Assembly: GCA_030149115.1 (NCBI GenBank)
Contig: JASBSE010000467.1
Location: forward strand, 1-12,378
Source: Winogradskyella sp.
Lineage (GTDB): Bacteria; Bacteroidota; Bacteroidia; Flavobacteriales; Flavobacteriaceae
Direction of reading: 5' to 3'
Length of the DNA stretch: 12,378 bases
Made by a program: the position numbers and the translations under genes
Notes under the pieces: model-generated
The model's input: only the letters and a program-made list of their open reading frames with translations
Told to the model about the DNA's origin: nothing
Databases searched by the model: none
Shown here: piece by piece, positions 6,541 to 12,378 of the stretch
How the letters are laid out: the number at the start of each line of letters is the position of its first letter
Position numbering within the stretch: the stretch's first letter is position 1

Positions 6541-7440
6541 TTATTCTTTTTTATCTACAGCTTCAAATACAAAACCTTCTGTTTCGTTACCTTTAATATG
6601 TCCAAAAGAAGGACTACAAAAGTGAGTACAGGTTACCAAAGTATCCGAACCACTTAATTCACCTAAAATCTTACGTCTTGTTACCGATGACTCTTTTTGG
6701 TCATAATCGATGATAGCAGCCCAATCGGTTTGTGCAACTTGGCAAGGATGATGGCACATATCTCCTGCTATGATAAAAGTTTCATCACCTGCATTGAAAT
6801 GTACATTAACGTGCCCTTTACTATGACCCGGTGAAGGCTTAAAAGAAATGCCATCTCCTAAATCTGCATCCATTTCTACCAAATTTACCAAGCCTGCTTC
6901 TATAACAGGATCTATGGATTCGTGAAATGATACATTTTCTAAAGGCCCTAAAGCGTGATTCTTAAAACCATCGTTTTCCCAATACTCATATTCTTCTCTG
7001 GCAAAGTGATATTTGGCGTTAGGGAAAGTTGGCTTCCATTCGCCATCTTCTTTATAGGTGTTCCAGCCTACATGGTCAAAATGCAAGTGCGTACAGATAA
7101 CATCGGTTACTTTATTTCGGTCGAAACCTGCTTGTTCTATAGCTTCTAAAAATGGAAGGTTCATATTGGTAAAACCATCAAAGCCCAAAACTTCTTTTTC
7201 GTTCCCTACACAAGTATCTACTACAAACAGTCGGTCGTTAATTTCAACAAAAAAGGCTTGCGAATCGGCATTCATTAAGTAATCGTCTGTACGGTAAGGT
7301 GGTTTTAACCATTCAATTTTTTTCATTTCTTCTGGTGTGGCATCAGGAAGAATGATAGGCATTGCTTCGTTAATGTCGCATTCTACGATTTGAGTGATTT
7401 TAGCATTACCTATTTTAGATTTTACGATTTTTAAGTTCAT
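6541..7440 (-). CDS. Metallo-beta-lactamase fold hydrolase, lactonase-like
   Basis: A 299-residue cytoplasmic enzyme with no signal peptide. The dinuclear metal site is complete: the CTHLHFDHVGW motif gives His118, His120, Asp122 and His123, followed by His206 in SPGHSKGHV, Asp227 in IAGDMCHHP and His273 in CTHFCSP. This order and spacing fit the AHL-lactonase and methyl-parathion-hydrolase-like branch of the superfamily. AiiA-type lactonases carry a Tyr three residues after the bridging Asp; here that position is His230, so N-acyl homoserine lactone activity should not be assumed. It lies 64 bases after the second alpha/beta hydrolase, behind a terminator-like hairpin, and 4 bases before the barrel gene. 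Together with the two upstream hydrolases it suggests processing of an ester, lactone or related compound. The substrate is unknown. Confidence 0.9.
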   Translation of the reverse strand: MNLKIVKSKIGNAKITQIVECDINEAMPIILPDATPEEMKKIEWLKPPYRTDDYLMNADSQAFFVEINDRLFVVDTCVGNEKEVLGFDGFTNMNLPFLEAIEQAGFDRNKVTDVICTHLHFDHVGWNTYKEDGEWKPTFPNAKYHFAREEYEYWENDGFKNHALGPLENVSFHESIDPVIEAGLVNLVEMDADLGDGISFKPSPGHSKGHVNVHFNAGDETFIIAGDMCHHPCQVAQTDWAAIIDYDQKESSVTRRKILGELSGSDTLVTCTHFCSPSFGHIKGNETEGFVFEAVDKKE

Positions 7441-7460
7441 CAGATTAGTTTTAATTATTG

Positions 7461-7489
7461 AAAAAGCCGAAGCATAGAACTCCGGCTTT
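7461..7489 (-). terminator. Intrinsic terminator or attenuator after the second alpha/beta hydrolase
   Basis: Read on the minus strand, AAAGCCGGAG (7489-7480) pairs with CUUCGGCUUU (7472-7463) through one G-U pair. The loop has 7 bases and the stem runs into a tract of five U (7465-7461). It lies between the hydrolase stop and the metallo-hydrolase start, with only about 20 bases left before that start. It should reduce rather than abolish expression of the following genes, because no promoter is evident after it. Confidence 0.75.
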
Positions 7490-7504
7490 ATGATTAATAC
7501 TTTT

Positions 7505-8527
7505 CTATTTCATATGCGAATCCAAGAAAGCCAATACTTTCTCTGGTGTTCTACCGAAATAGTTATACCCATCTTTGAAACGATGTGTGGTGCCTTCAAT
7601 CCAGAACAATTCTTTTTCTTTACTTGGAATAGTCGCAAAAGTAGCTTCTGCATCTCCTGGATTTTCTACCCAAGCATCATCTTTTACTTGCCACATTAAT
7701 AATGGCATTTTGATGTTTTTGGTGTATAATTTTGGATCCATTTCATCACGAGTGAATCCACCTGCTCTGATTAATTCAAAATCCAACAGGTCTAAATAAT
7801 CATTGACACCTAACAATTTTGAAAAGGCATTATAAATAGAGCGCATAGAAGGTACTAATGGACTACACATACAAGCTACATTTTCAAACAAATCTGGGCG
7901 TTTATCAATTGCCACGTATTGAGAACATCCTCCCATACATTGACTGTAAAGCGCCACTTTCATTTTACTTAATCGAGGGTGCGCATCGACATATTTTTTA
8001 ACACCTACACAATCTCTCCACTCTAATAATCCGATACCACACATACCATCATTTGCAGTACCACTTTGACCGTGATTACGAATATCATAAGCTAAAACGT
8101 TGTAACCTGCATCGGTTAAATGTTTCATTTGAATAACAAAGTCTATTTCTACTGCTTCAAAACCGCTCCATGGTTCTCCCATATGCCCTTGAAAACCTGC
8201 TCTACTCATAGGTAATGCGTGATTGAAAATAACAAGTTTATCACTTTCACCACCTTTGGCAGGGATATACCAACCATTTAAAGGCACACCATCATCCGCT
8301 TGAAAGTAAATATCTTCCCATCCTTTCATACCATAATCATCTGGTGTTTTGTGTAATAAACTTCTCCATTCCCTTTTACAGACTTTTACCATACCCATAA
8401 TTTTGGCATAGTCTTCCTCTGAAATTTTGTTCATTTGGTCAACAGCATTTTCCATCATTTCTTTTGACATTCTTGCTGTACTCGTCGGTTGATTTTCTAT
8501 TCCGTCTAAATTTATTTGATGTTCCAT
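7505..8527 (-). CDS. Alpha/beta hydrolase with Cys at the nucleophile position
   Basis: A 340-residue cytoplasmic protein. Residues 1-70 are a mostly helical leader (MSKEMMENAVDQMNKISEED and following). The alpha/beta core follows: LNGWYIPAKGG, LVIFNHALPMS (98-108, oxyanion region), YNVLAYDIRNHGQSG (142-156, a hallmark strand-turn of the fold), then the elbow LYSQCMGGC. The Sm-X-Nu-X-Sm pattern there makes Cys197 the nucleophile in place of Ser. VKDDAWVENP offers Asp283 or Asp284 as the acid, and EGTTHRF offers His315 as the base. The protein is rich in Cys elsewhere (VACMCSP). Cys nucleophiles are known for dienelactone hydrolase but are rare in other branches. It lies between two hairpin terminators, 74 bases after the other hydrolase and 64 bases before the metallo-hydrolase. 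The substrate is unknown. Confidence 0.88.
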   Translation of the reverse strand: MEHQINLDGIENQPTSTARMSKEMMENAVDQMNKISEEDYAKIMGMVKVCKREWRSLLHKTPDDYGMKGWEDIYFQADDGVPLNGWYIPAKGGESDKLVIFNHALPMSRAGFQGHMGEPWSGFEAVEIDFVIQMKHLTDAGYNVLAYDIRNHGQSGTANDGMCGIGLLEWRDCVGVKKYVDAHPRLSKMKVALYSQCMGGCSQYVAIDKRPDLFENVACMCSPLVPSMRSIYNAFSKLLGVNDYLDLLDFELIRAGGFTRDEMDPKLYTKNIKMPLLMWQVKDDAWVENPGDAEATFATIPSKEKELFWIEGTTHRFKDGYNYFGRTPEKVLAFLDSHMK

Positions 8528-8553
8528 TTTTTAATGTTTTTAGTTATTGGATT

Positions 8554-8584
8554 AAAAAGCCAAAGCATATTGATACTTTGGCTT
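8554..8584 (-). terminator. Intrinsic terminator or attenuator after the first alpha/beta hydrolase
   Basis: AAGCCAAAG and CTTTGGCTT (8557-8565 and 8576-8584) form a perfect 9-bp stem with a 10-base loop, and on the minus strand the stem continues into five U. It stands between the stop at 8602 and the next start at 8527. Its loop and flanks resemble the hairpin at 7461-7489 (shared CATAA before the stem, ATGCTT at the end of the loop, GGCTTTTT after). Confidence 0.78.
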
Positions 8585-8601
8585 ATGTAATTGATTCTGA
8601 A

Positions 8602-9543
8602 TTAAGCTTCAACAAGTTCTGCAACACCTAAATGCTCTTTAAAGAACGGTGCTAACTGTGCAACAGCTTCATCTAAATATTGAGGGATATCATACAGTTT
8701 CATATGATTTGCTCCTTCAACAATATATAGTTGCTTATTGTCAGTGCCTGCTCTTTCCATAAGGTCATCACTCATCCATTTAGATTCTGCAATACTACCT
8801 GCTACTACAAATAAGGGTTGCGTTAAATAGATTTCAGCCATATTAAATGCATCATAAGTAACCAATTGCGTTAAGCTACGAGCTGTACCATAACCTGGTG
8901 ACGTTGAGCATTGTGCTCTGTCTGTGTGGTAATACTCCCAAGCCTCTTTTAAATCTGTATAAGGTGTATCATCCTCATTTAATGGTGCCATTGGCATTTG
9001 AACAATATCACCACCATTAGCTTCTATAGTTCTGGCTTGAGCTCCAAATTGTAAAGAGCCAATGGCATCTTTCATATCTTGGTCGCCTAACCAACCTTTA
9101 CTAATCATATGACCAATGTTAACCGCACTTACAGTTCCAACTGCTTTAATACGTTTGTCATTAATGGCTGCATTAACAGTATAACCACCACCAGCACAGA
9201 TACCCCAAGCACCAATACGCTCGTTATCTACATAAGGTAAGGTTGTTAAATAGTCTACTGCTGAACTTATATCTTCTGTTCTTATATAAGGGTTCTCCAA
9301 CTGACGAGGTTCTCCACCACTTTCACCTTGGTATGAAGCATCGGTTACAATGGTTACAAAACCGTGTTCTGAAAATTTTCTTCCATAAATACCAGCGGTT
9401 TGCTCTTTTACACCTCCTCCTGGGTGCGTTATTACTATTGCTGGGTATGTTTTGTTTTCATCAAAATCATTTGGAAGGTCTAAATAAGCAGACATCATAA
9501 TGCCGTTATTTGTGTTCTTGTAAGAAATCTTTTGTTGTGACAT
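8602..9543 (-). CDS. Alpha/beta hydrolase of the YcjY / dienelactone-hydrolase-like group, Cys nucleophile
   Basis: A 313-residue cytoplasmic protein. Landmarks in order: PAIVITHPGGGVKEQTAG (34-51, oxyanion strand), FVTIVTDASYQGESGG (62-77), a DISSAVDYL helix (91-99), YVDNERIGAWGICAGGGY with elbow G-I-C-A-G and nucleophile Cys116, VVAGSIAESKWMSDD (246-260, where Glu253 may be the acid), and IVEGANHMKLYD (274-285) with His280 as the base. The pattern is close to the YcjY-type group of COG1073, whose members have poorly defined substrates. The usual acid loop is modified and lacks the common GxxD motif. It is the first structural gene after two AraC-family regulators. Its promoter carries phased repeats and a TAATTTTG box, so it is probably the main target of regulation. 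A hairpin terminator follows at 8554-8584. Confidence 0.88.
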   Translation of the reverse strand: MSQQKISYKNTNNGIMMSAYLDLPNDFDENKTYPAIVITHPGGGVKEQTAGIYGRKFSEHGFVTIVTDASYQGESGGEPRQLENPYIRTEDISSAVDYLTTLPYVDNERIGAWGICAGGGYTVNAAINDKRIKAVGTVSAVNIGHMISKGWLGDQDMKDAIGSLQFGAQARTIEANGGDIVQMPMAPLNEDDTPYTDLKEAWEYYHTDRAQCSTSPGYGTARSLTQLVTYDAFNMAEIYLTQPLFVVAGSIAESKWMSDDLMERAGTDNKQLYIVEGANHMKLYDIPQYLDEAVAQLAPFFKEHLGVAELVEA

Positions 9544-9580
9544 AATATTGTTTTTTAAGATTATTAATTAATTTCTGATT

Positions 9581-9588
9581 CAAAATTA
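9581..9588 (-). promoter_or_regulatory. Bacteroidota-type -7 promoter box (TAATTTTG)
   Basis: On the minus strand TAATTTTG fits the TAnnTTTG consensus for the Bacteroidota primary sigma factor. It lies 38-45 bases before the hydrolase ATG. No TTTG or TTG stands at the expected distance of about 19 bases upstream; the nearest is about 27 bases away. This fits a promoter that needs an activator bound at the neighbouring repeats. Confidence 0.55.
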
Positions 9589-9609
9589 CTTGATAACTAT
9601 CGGGTTGAG

Positions 9610-9648
9610 CAGTAACAATTACTGACCAAAAAGAAACATTTTACTGAT
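9610..9648 (-). promoter_or_regulatory. Candidate AraC-family operator: palindrome plus 22-bp-phased direct repeat
   Basis: CAGTAACAATTACTG (9610-9624) is a perfect palindrome with 6-bp arms and a 3-base centre. TTACTGA at 9619-9625 recurs at 9641-9647, 22 bp later. The block sits 22 or more bases upstream of the -7 box, where a class II activator would bind, and directly after the stop of an AraC-family gene. A near-copy lies at 10642-10676. Confidence 0.55.
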
Positions 9649-9658
9649 ATTATTGTTT

Positions 9659-10531
9659 TTAACTGTTTGTTAACTTTTGCCTCATTCTGAACTGTTTAGG
9701 TGTTAATTGTGTTTTCTTTTTAAAGAACTTGGCAAAATAGTTGGGGTAATCAAAACCTAACTCAAATGCTATTTCAGCATTGGTTAAATCACTTTCCAGA
9801 AGTAGTTTTTTAGCACTATTAGCAATGTGCTCGTGAATGGTTTCTATAGCAGATTTATGAGTATATGTTTTTAAAACATCACCAAGATAATTTGGTGTCA
9901 GATTCATTTTATTGGCAAAATAGTTTACAGATGGTACGCCTTCAATACGACCATTATAATAATCTCGAAGTAACTGTTGAAATTCACTTACAATAGGGTT
10001 GTATAGTTTAACCTCTGTTTCAAATTGGCGTTTGTAATACGATTCAACCATATTTAGTATCAAGTTTACAGACGCCAGCAACACATTATTTTCTTTGAGA
10101 TTTTTTTGGTAGTGTTTAAGTAGAAACTGATAAAGCCTGATAAATTCCTCTTCCTCTTCTTTTGTTAAATAAAGAGCTTCGTGCTCACCATACTCTAAAT
10201 AGTTTTTGAATAAATAACGGTTTTTATCAATAAGGTCTTTTGATAATTGTAGATAGTAACCTTCAAACTTTTCTGTTAAATCCCATTCGTATAAATTCCC
10301 TGGGCTGTTAAAGAAAACCGCAGTTATTGGGTTTGGATGTTTAGGGTCGTAGCTTGGTAAATCTGGGTTTATATAGTTCGTCTTAAACGAAATACGGTAA
10401 AAATCTATATATACAGCTTCTGATTTTAAGCGTGTTTTTTCAGGATATGTACCAACATCAATATCATTATTTAGCGGTGCCGCTAAACCAATATAATTGT
10501 TAAATGATTTGAAATCGTTAAAGGTGTTCAT
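9659..10531 (-). CDS. AraC-family transcriptional regulator (cupin-type sensor), paralogue 1
   Basis: A 290-residue regulator. Residues about 1-130 look like the beta-rich sensor half of Bacteroidota AraC proteins, with YIDFYRISFK (41-50), ITAVFFNSPG (69-78) and FEGYYLQLSKDLI (89-101). A helical linker follows, then the AraC domain: first helix-turn-helix NYFANKMNLTPNYLGDVLK (203-221), second NAEIAFELGFDYPNYFAKFF (251-270), ending KKKTQLTPKQF. The whole length aligns with the neighbouring gene at 10669-11538, so the two are a tandem duplication. It starts at the ATG at 10529-10531; upstream in-frame options are not attractive. Upstream lie an operator-like block (10642-10676) and an inverted repeat (10561-10592), suggesting autoregulation or control by the paralogue. 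The likely target is the hydrolase gene that follows after 115 bases. The ligand is unknown. Confidence 0.92.
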   Translation of the reverse strand: MNTFNDFKSFNNYIGLAAPLNNDIDVGTYPEKTRLKSEAVYIDFYRISFKTNYINPDLPSYDPKHPNPITAVFFNSPGNLYEWDLTEKFEGYYLQLSKDLIDKNRYLFKNYLEYGEHEALYLTKEEEEEFIRLYQFLLKHYQKNLKENNVLLASVNLILNMVESYYKRQFETEVKLYNPIVSEFQQLLRDYYNGRIEGVPSVNYFANKMNLTPNYLGDVLKTYTHKSAIETIHEHIANSAKKLLLESDLTNAEIAFELGFDYPNYFAKFFKKKTQLTPKQFRMRQKLTNS

Positions 10532-10560
10532 TGATTAATTGTTGCCTATAGAAGAATAGC

Positions 10561-10592
10561 ATTAAAATCAAAAATTTATACTTGATTTTAAT
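10561..10592. repeat. Perfect 10-bp inverted repeat upstream of AraC paralogue 1
   Basis: ATTAAAATCA (10561-10570) and TGATTTTAAT (10583-10592) are perfect inverted copies around a 12-base spacer, 30-61 bases upstream of the regulator ATG. The arms are AT-rich and no U-tract follows, so a protein-binding site is more likely than a terminator. Confidence 0.5.
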
Positions 10593-10641
10593 AAAACTCA
10601 TACCTTTTTCAATTTACAAAATGCCCCCTTTAAAAAAGAAT

Positions 10642-10676
10642 ACAAATTACTTCTCAAAAAGAAACAAATTACTGAT
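10642..10676 (-). promoter_or_regulatory. Second copy of the operator-like block, upstream of AraC paralogue 1
   Basis: This 35-base block matches 9615-9648 at all but a few positions with one gap. Shared parts are ATTACT, CAAAAAGAAACA and TTACTGAT. TTACT occurs at 10647 and again at 10669, 22 bp apart as in the other copy, but the palindromic partner half is missing. It overlaps the last codons and stop of paralogue 2 and lies 111-145 bases upstream of paralogue 1. Confidence 0.5.
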
Positions 10677-11538
10677 TTCTGAATTGTCTTGGTGTAAGTC
10701 CTGTTTTGTTTTTAAAGAAACGTGAGAAGTAATTAGGATATTCAAAACCGAGTTCCCAAGCTATTTCTTTTATTGGCACACTGGTATTGAGCAACTTAAC
10801 TTTTGCTTGTTTTACAATGTAGTGATGAATATGATCTATAGCAGATTGCCCTGTGTATTTTTTTAGTATATCACCTAAATAGTTTGCCGAAACATCTATT
10901 TGAGAAGCAAAATAGTTTACTGTTGGGATTTCAGTATATTTTTGAGTCGATAGTTGTGAGGCATAATAATTATGTAATGATTCTTGAAATGCAATAACAA
11001 CAGAATTAAACTTTGAAGTGGATTGGTTTAACTGTTCTAAATACAATTTTTCTATAAAGTTGAACAACACCAAAGCATAAGACAATATTATATCATACCC
11101 TTTCGGATTTGCTTTGTGATGACGTAGCATATAGTTATAGATTTGCTCAATTTCATGCTCATCTTGTGAGGTAAGAAATAAAGGTTCATGCTGCCCAAAA
11201 TCCATTAATTTTTTAAAAATATGCTTGTTCTCGTTAATTATTTTATGCGAGAACTGAACATAATACCCTTTAAACCGCTTTTCTATATCCCAACTATTAA
11301 CATCTTTTGGACTGCTAAAAAATATAGCACTAACCTGTTTCTCATTTAGGTGGTGCAATGAATGGCTTTTAGGAAAATAAATCTTTTGTTTTAAAGAAAT
11401 ACGGTAGAAATCCAGACATACCTCATCCGACTTTTTTAGATACTTATTACCATAACCGTTAACGTCTATATGGCTATCTAAAGGAGGTTCTGTTCCAAAA
11501 TAAGCATTAAAAGTTTTAAAATCAGTAAAGGTTTTCAT
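10669..11538 (-). CDS. AraC-family transcriptional regulator (cupin-type sensor), paralogue 2
   Basis: A 289-residue regulator co-linear with paralogue 1. Both begin M-x-TF-x-DFK-x-FN-x-Y and both contain LDFYRISLK or IDFYRISFK, an FFSSP or FFNSP strand, and FKGYYVQFS or FEGYYLQLS. The AraC domain contains NYFASQIDVSANYLGDILK (208-226) and IKEIAWELGFEYPNYFSRFF (256-275), ending NKTGLTPRQF. The linker has a short insertion (about STQKYTEIP) relative to paralogue 1. The recognition helices of the second motif are nearly alike (GFEYPNYFSRFF against GFDYPNYFAKFF), while the first motif differs more, so they may bind related but distinct sites. The gene is separated by 137 bases from paralogue 1, enough for an independent promoter. 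The ligand is unknown. Confidence 0.92.
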   Translation of the reverse strand: MKTFTDFKTFNAYFGTEPPLDSHIDVNGYGNKYLKKSDEVCLDFYRISLKQKIYFPKSHSLHHLNEKQVSAIFFSSPKDVNSWDIEKRFKGYYVQFSHKIINENKHIFKKLMDFGQHEPLFLTSQDEHEIEQIYNYMLRHHKANPKGYDIILSYALVLFNFIEKLYLEQLNQSTSKFNSVVIAFQESLHNYYASQLSTQKYTEIPTVNYFASQIDVSANYLGDILKKYTGQSAIDHIHHYIVKQAKVKLLNTSVPIKEIAWELGFEYPNYFSRFFKNKTGLTPRQFRNQ

Positions 11539-11541
11539 TCC

Positions 11542-11572
11542 TAGTATTCAAAAGTTGAACATTAAAATACTA
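11542..11572. repeat. 7-bp inverted repeat upstream of AraC paralogue 2
   Basis: TAGTATT (11542-11548) and AATACTA (11566-11572) are inverted copies 17 bases apart, starting 4 bases upstream of the ATG. The arms are short and AT-rich. A translational or operator role is possible, as is chance. The rest of 11539-11634 shows no gene and no convincing terminator. Confidence 0.25.
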
Positions 11573-11634
11573 CTTTTTAATTTATTGCAAATAGTCCCAA
11601 AAAATGCGCTATCTATTAAGCCTACTTATAAAAA

Positions 11635-12378
11635 CTAAAAACATTCCAAAACCATAATACCTACACTATCATTAGCATTCAAAACATACAACGCACCATC
11701 AACCTCTTGATAAAACCGTACACCCAATACAGCAAGCTTAGTACCAGTAGAAGCCGGTAAACTACTCGGTATTAAAGAAACACTAGTCCCAGCAAAACCC
11801 TTATCAAACACCAGAACATCGGCAAGATGCATATCATAATCCAACGTAGTAAAATCCATATCCAAAACACCATAGGTCAATTCTATATGTGTAGCACCAG
11901 GTATAAAACGAACCTGTTTAATATCAAATTCAGAAATAGTAAGCCCAAAATTAGTAGCATCAACAGCATAAGCAAAAGGCATAACATTGCGTACATCACA
12001 ATCTGGTGTGTAAGGATAATTCTTTAATAAATTTAAGCCATTGGCATGGGTAATGCCATTACCAACAAGCCGTTTACCACGTTTATTTACATCATCCAAG
12101 TCTTTTAATTGAGTAAATAACCGCATTAACCTACTATGAAAATGCGTAAACCTATAGCCCTTATAAAATGGGCGCAACGCCATCCTAAACGCTTTATTAA
12201 CTTCAGAACAATGTCCAAACTCACTACTGTTTTCTCTCACACGTTGCATACTAGGTTTATTCTTAATGTCTTTTCCATTAAAACCACCACCTGCGAGCCT
12301 TACAACAGGTTTTCCATTCAAATAGTAAAAATTCAAGCCTCCCAAAGTACCCACAAAGGGTAAAATTCCTTTTTGTTT
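11635..12378 (-). CDS. Conserved Bacteroidota protein of unknown function, N-terminus cut by the window edge
   Basis: About 247 residues are visible and the frame is still open at base 12378, so the true start lies just outside. The GTG at 12352-12354 is unlikely to be the start, because the eight preceding codons read KQKGILPF. That fits the (M..)KQKGI..F.GTLGGL.FY opening I associate with a family of Bacteroidota proteins without known function. Other features are an R/G-rich segment with VRLAGGGFNGKDIK, RVRENSSEFG, a KAFRMAL helix, an LMRLFTQLKDLD helix, and a C-terminal half of beta strands ending GIMVLECF. No signal peptide or membrane segment is visible. The coding strand is richer in G and T (many TTG, GGG, CCG and CGG codons) than the other genes here. 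It is 96 bases upstream of the AraC pair with no sign of a shared role. Confidence 0.75.
   Translation of the reverse strand, partial: KQKGILPFVGTLGGLNFYYLNGKPVVRLAGGGFNGKDIKNKPSMQRVRENSSEFGHCSEVNKAFRMALRPFYKGYRFTHFHSRLMRLFTQLKDLDDVNKRGKRLVGNGITHANGLNLLKNYPYTPDCDVRNVMPFAYAVDATNFGLTISEFDIKQVRFIPGATHIELTYGVLDMDFTTLDYDMHLADVLVFDKGFAGTSVSLIPSSLPASTGTKLAVLGVRFYQEVDGALYVLNANDSVGIMVLECF

Noticed and set aside
415..9543. CHMI and the Cys hydrolases as one aromatic-degradation pathway (muconate plus dienelactone)
   Set aside because: They lie in different transcription units with different regulators, no ring-cleaving dioxygenase is present, and the hydrolases are longer than dienelactone hydrolase.
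11539..11634. Third copy of the CAAAAAGAAAC operator block upstream of AraC paralogue 2
   Set aside because: Only a loose match (CAAATAGTCCCAAAAAATGC) is present, without the TTACT repeats.
1..12378. CRISPR array, tRNA or rRNA gene, insertion sequence or phage genes
   Set aside because: No regularly spaced long repeats, tRNA cloverleaf, rRNA stretch, transposase or integrase motif was seen on either strand.

Overview
This window comes from an AT-rich chromosome of a Bacteroidota bacterium, most likely a marine-type Flavobacteriaceae. Support for this: the wobble positions are AT-rich, Shine-Dalgarno sites are almost absent, one promoter carries a Bacteroidota-type TAnnTTTG -7 box, exported proteins have signal peptides ending in Ala-Gln or a similar pattern, and the families seen (DUF4386, a DUF2490-like barrel, cupin-type AraC regulators) are typical of the group. 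Thirteen genes are supported and all are on the minus strand, so transcription runs from right to left. No tRNA, rRNA, CRISPR array, transposase or phage gene is visible. No gene-free stretch exceeds 300 bases; the longest are 5067-5260 (194 bases), 3939-4088 (150 bases) and 10532-10668 (137 bases).

Right edge (11635-12378): a conserved protein of unknown function whose first few residues lie outside the window. Its base composition differs from that of its neighbours.

Right module (5261-11538), in transcription order: two tandem paralogous AraC-family regulators; an alpha/beta hydrolase; a second alpha/beta hydrolase; a metallo-beta-lactamase-fold hydrolase; a predicted outer-membrane barrel protein; and a TMEM175-type potassium channel homologue. 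Both alpha/beta hydrolases have Cys rather than Ser at the nucleophile elbow. The last three genes are separated by only 4 and 10 bases. The first hydrolase is preceded by a palindrome, a 22-bp-phased direct repeat and a -7 box without a clear -33 box, which suggests an activator-dependent promoter. A near-copy of the operator lies upstream of the first AraC gene. Hairpin terminators sit after each alpha/beta hydrolase gene, so later genes are probably expressed by partial readthrough. My reading is a regulator-controlled hydrolytic and detoxification module with an envelope component. The substrate cannot be read from the sequence.

Left module (1-5066), in transcription order: an OruR/ArgR-type AraC regulator; an exported DJ-1/PfpI (Hsp31-like) protein; a DUF4386 membrane protein; an exported esterase overlapping it by 4 bases; a CHMI-family tautomerase; and the start of an ABC transporter ATPase that runs off the window. 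The last four genes are packed like an operon. Pairs of TTGAC boxes 21 bp apart lie upstream of both the DJ-1 gene and the DUF4386 gene, which fits control by the adjacent AraC protein. The DJ-1 promoter region also holds a large nested inverted repeat.

No clearly unprecedented system is evident. The most original signals are the phased operator repeats, the paired Cys-nucleophile hydrolases, and the two exported enzymes with C-terminal helical-repeat tails.
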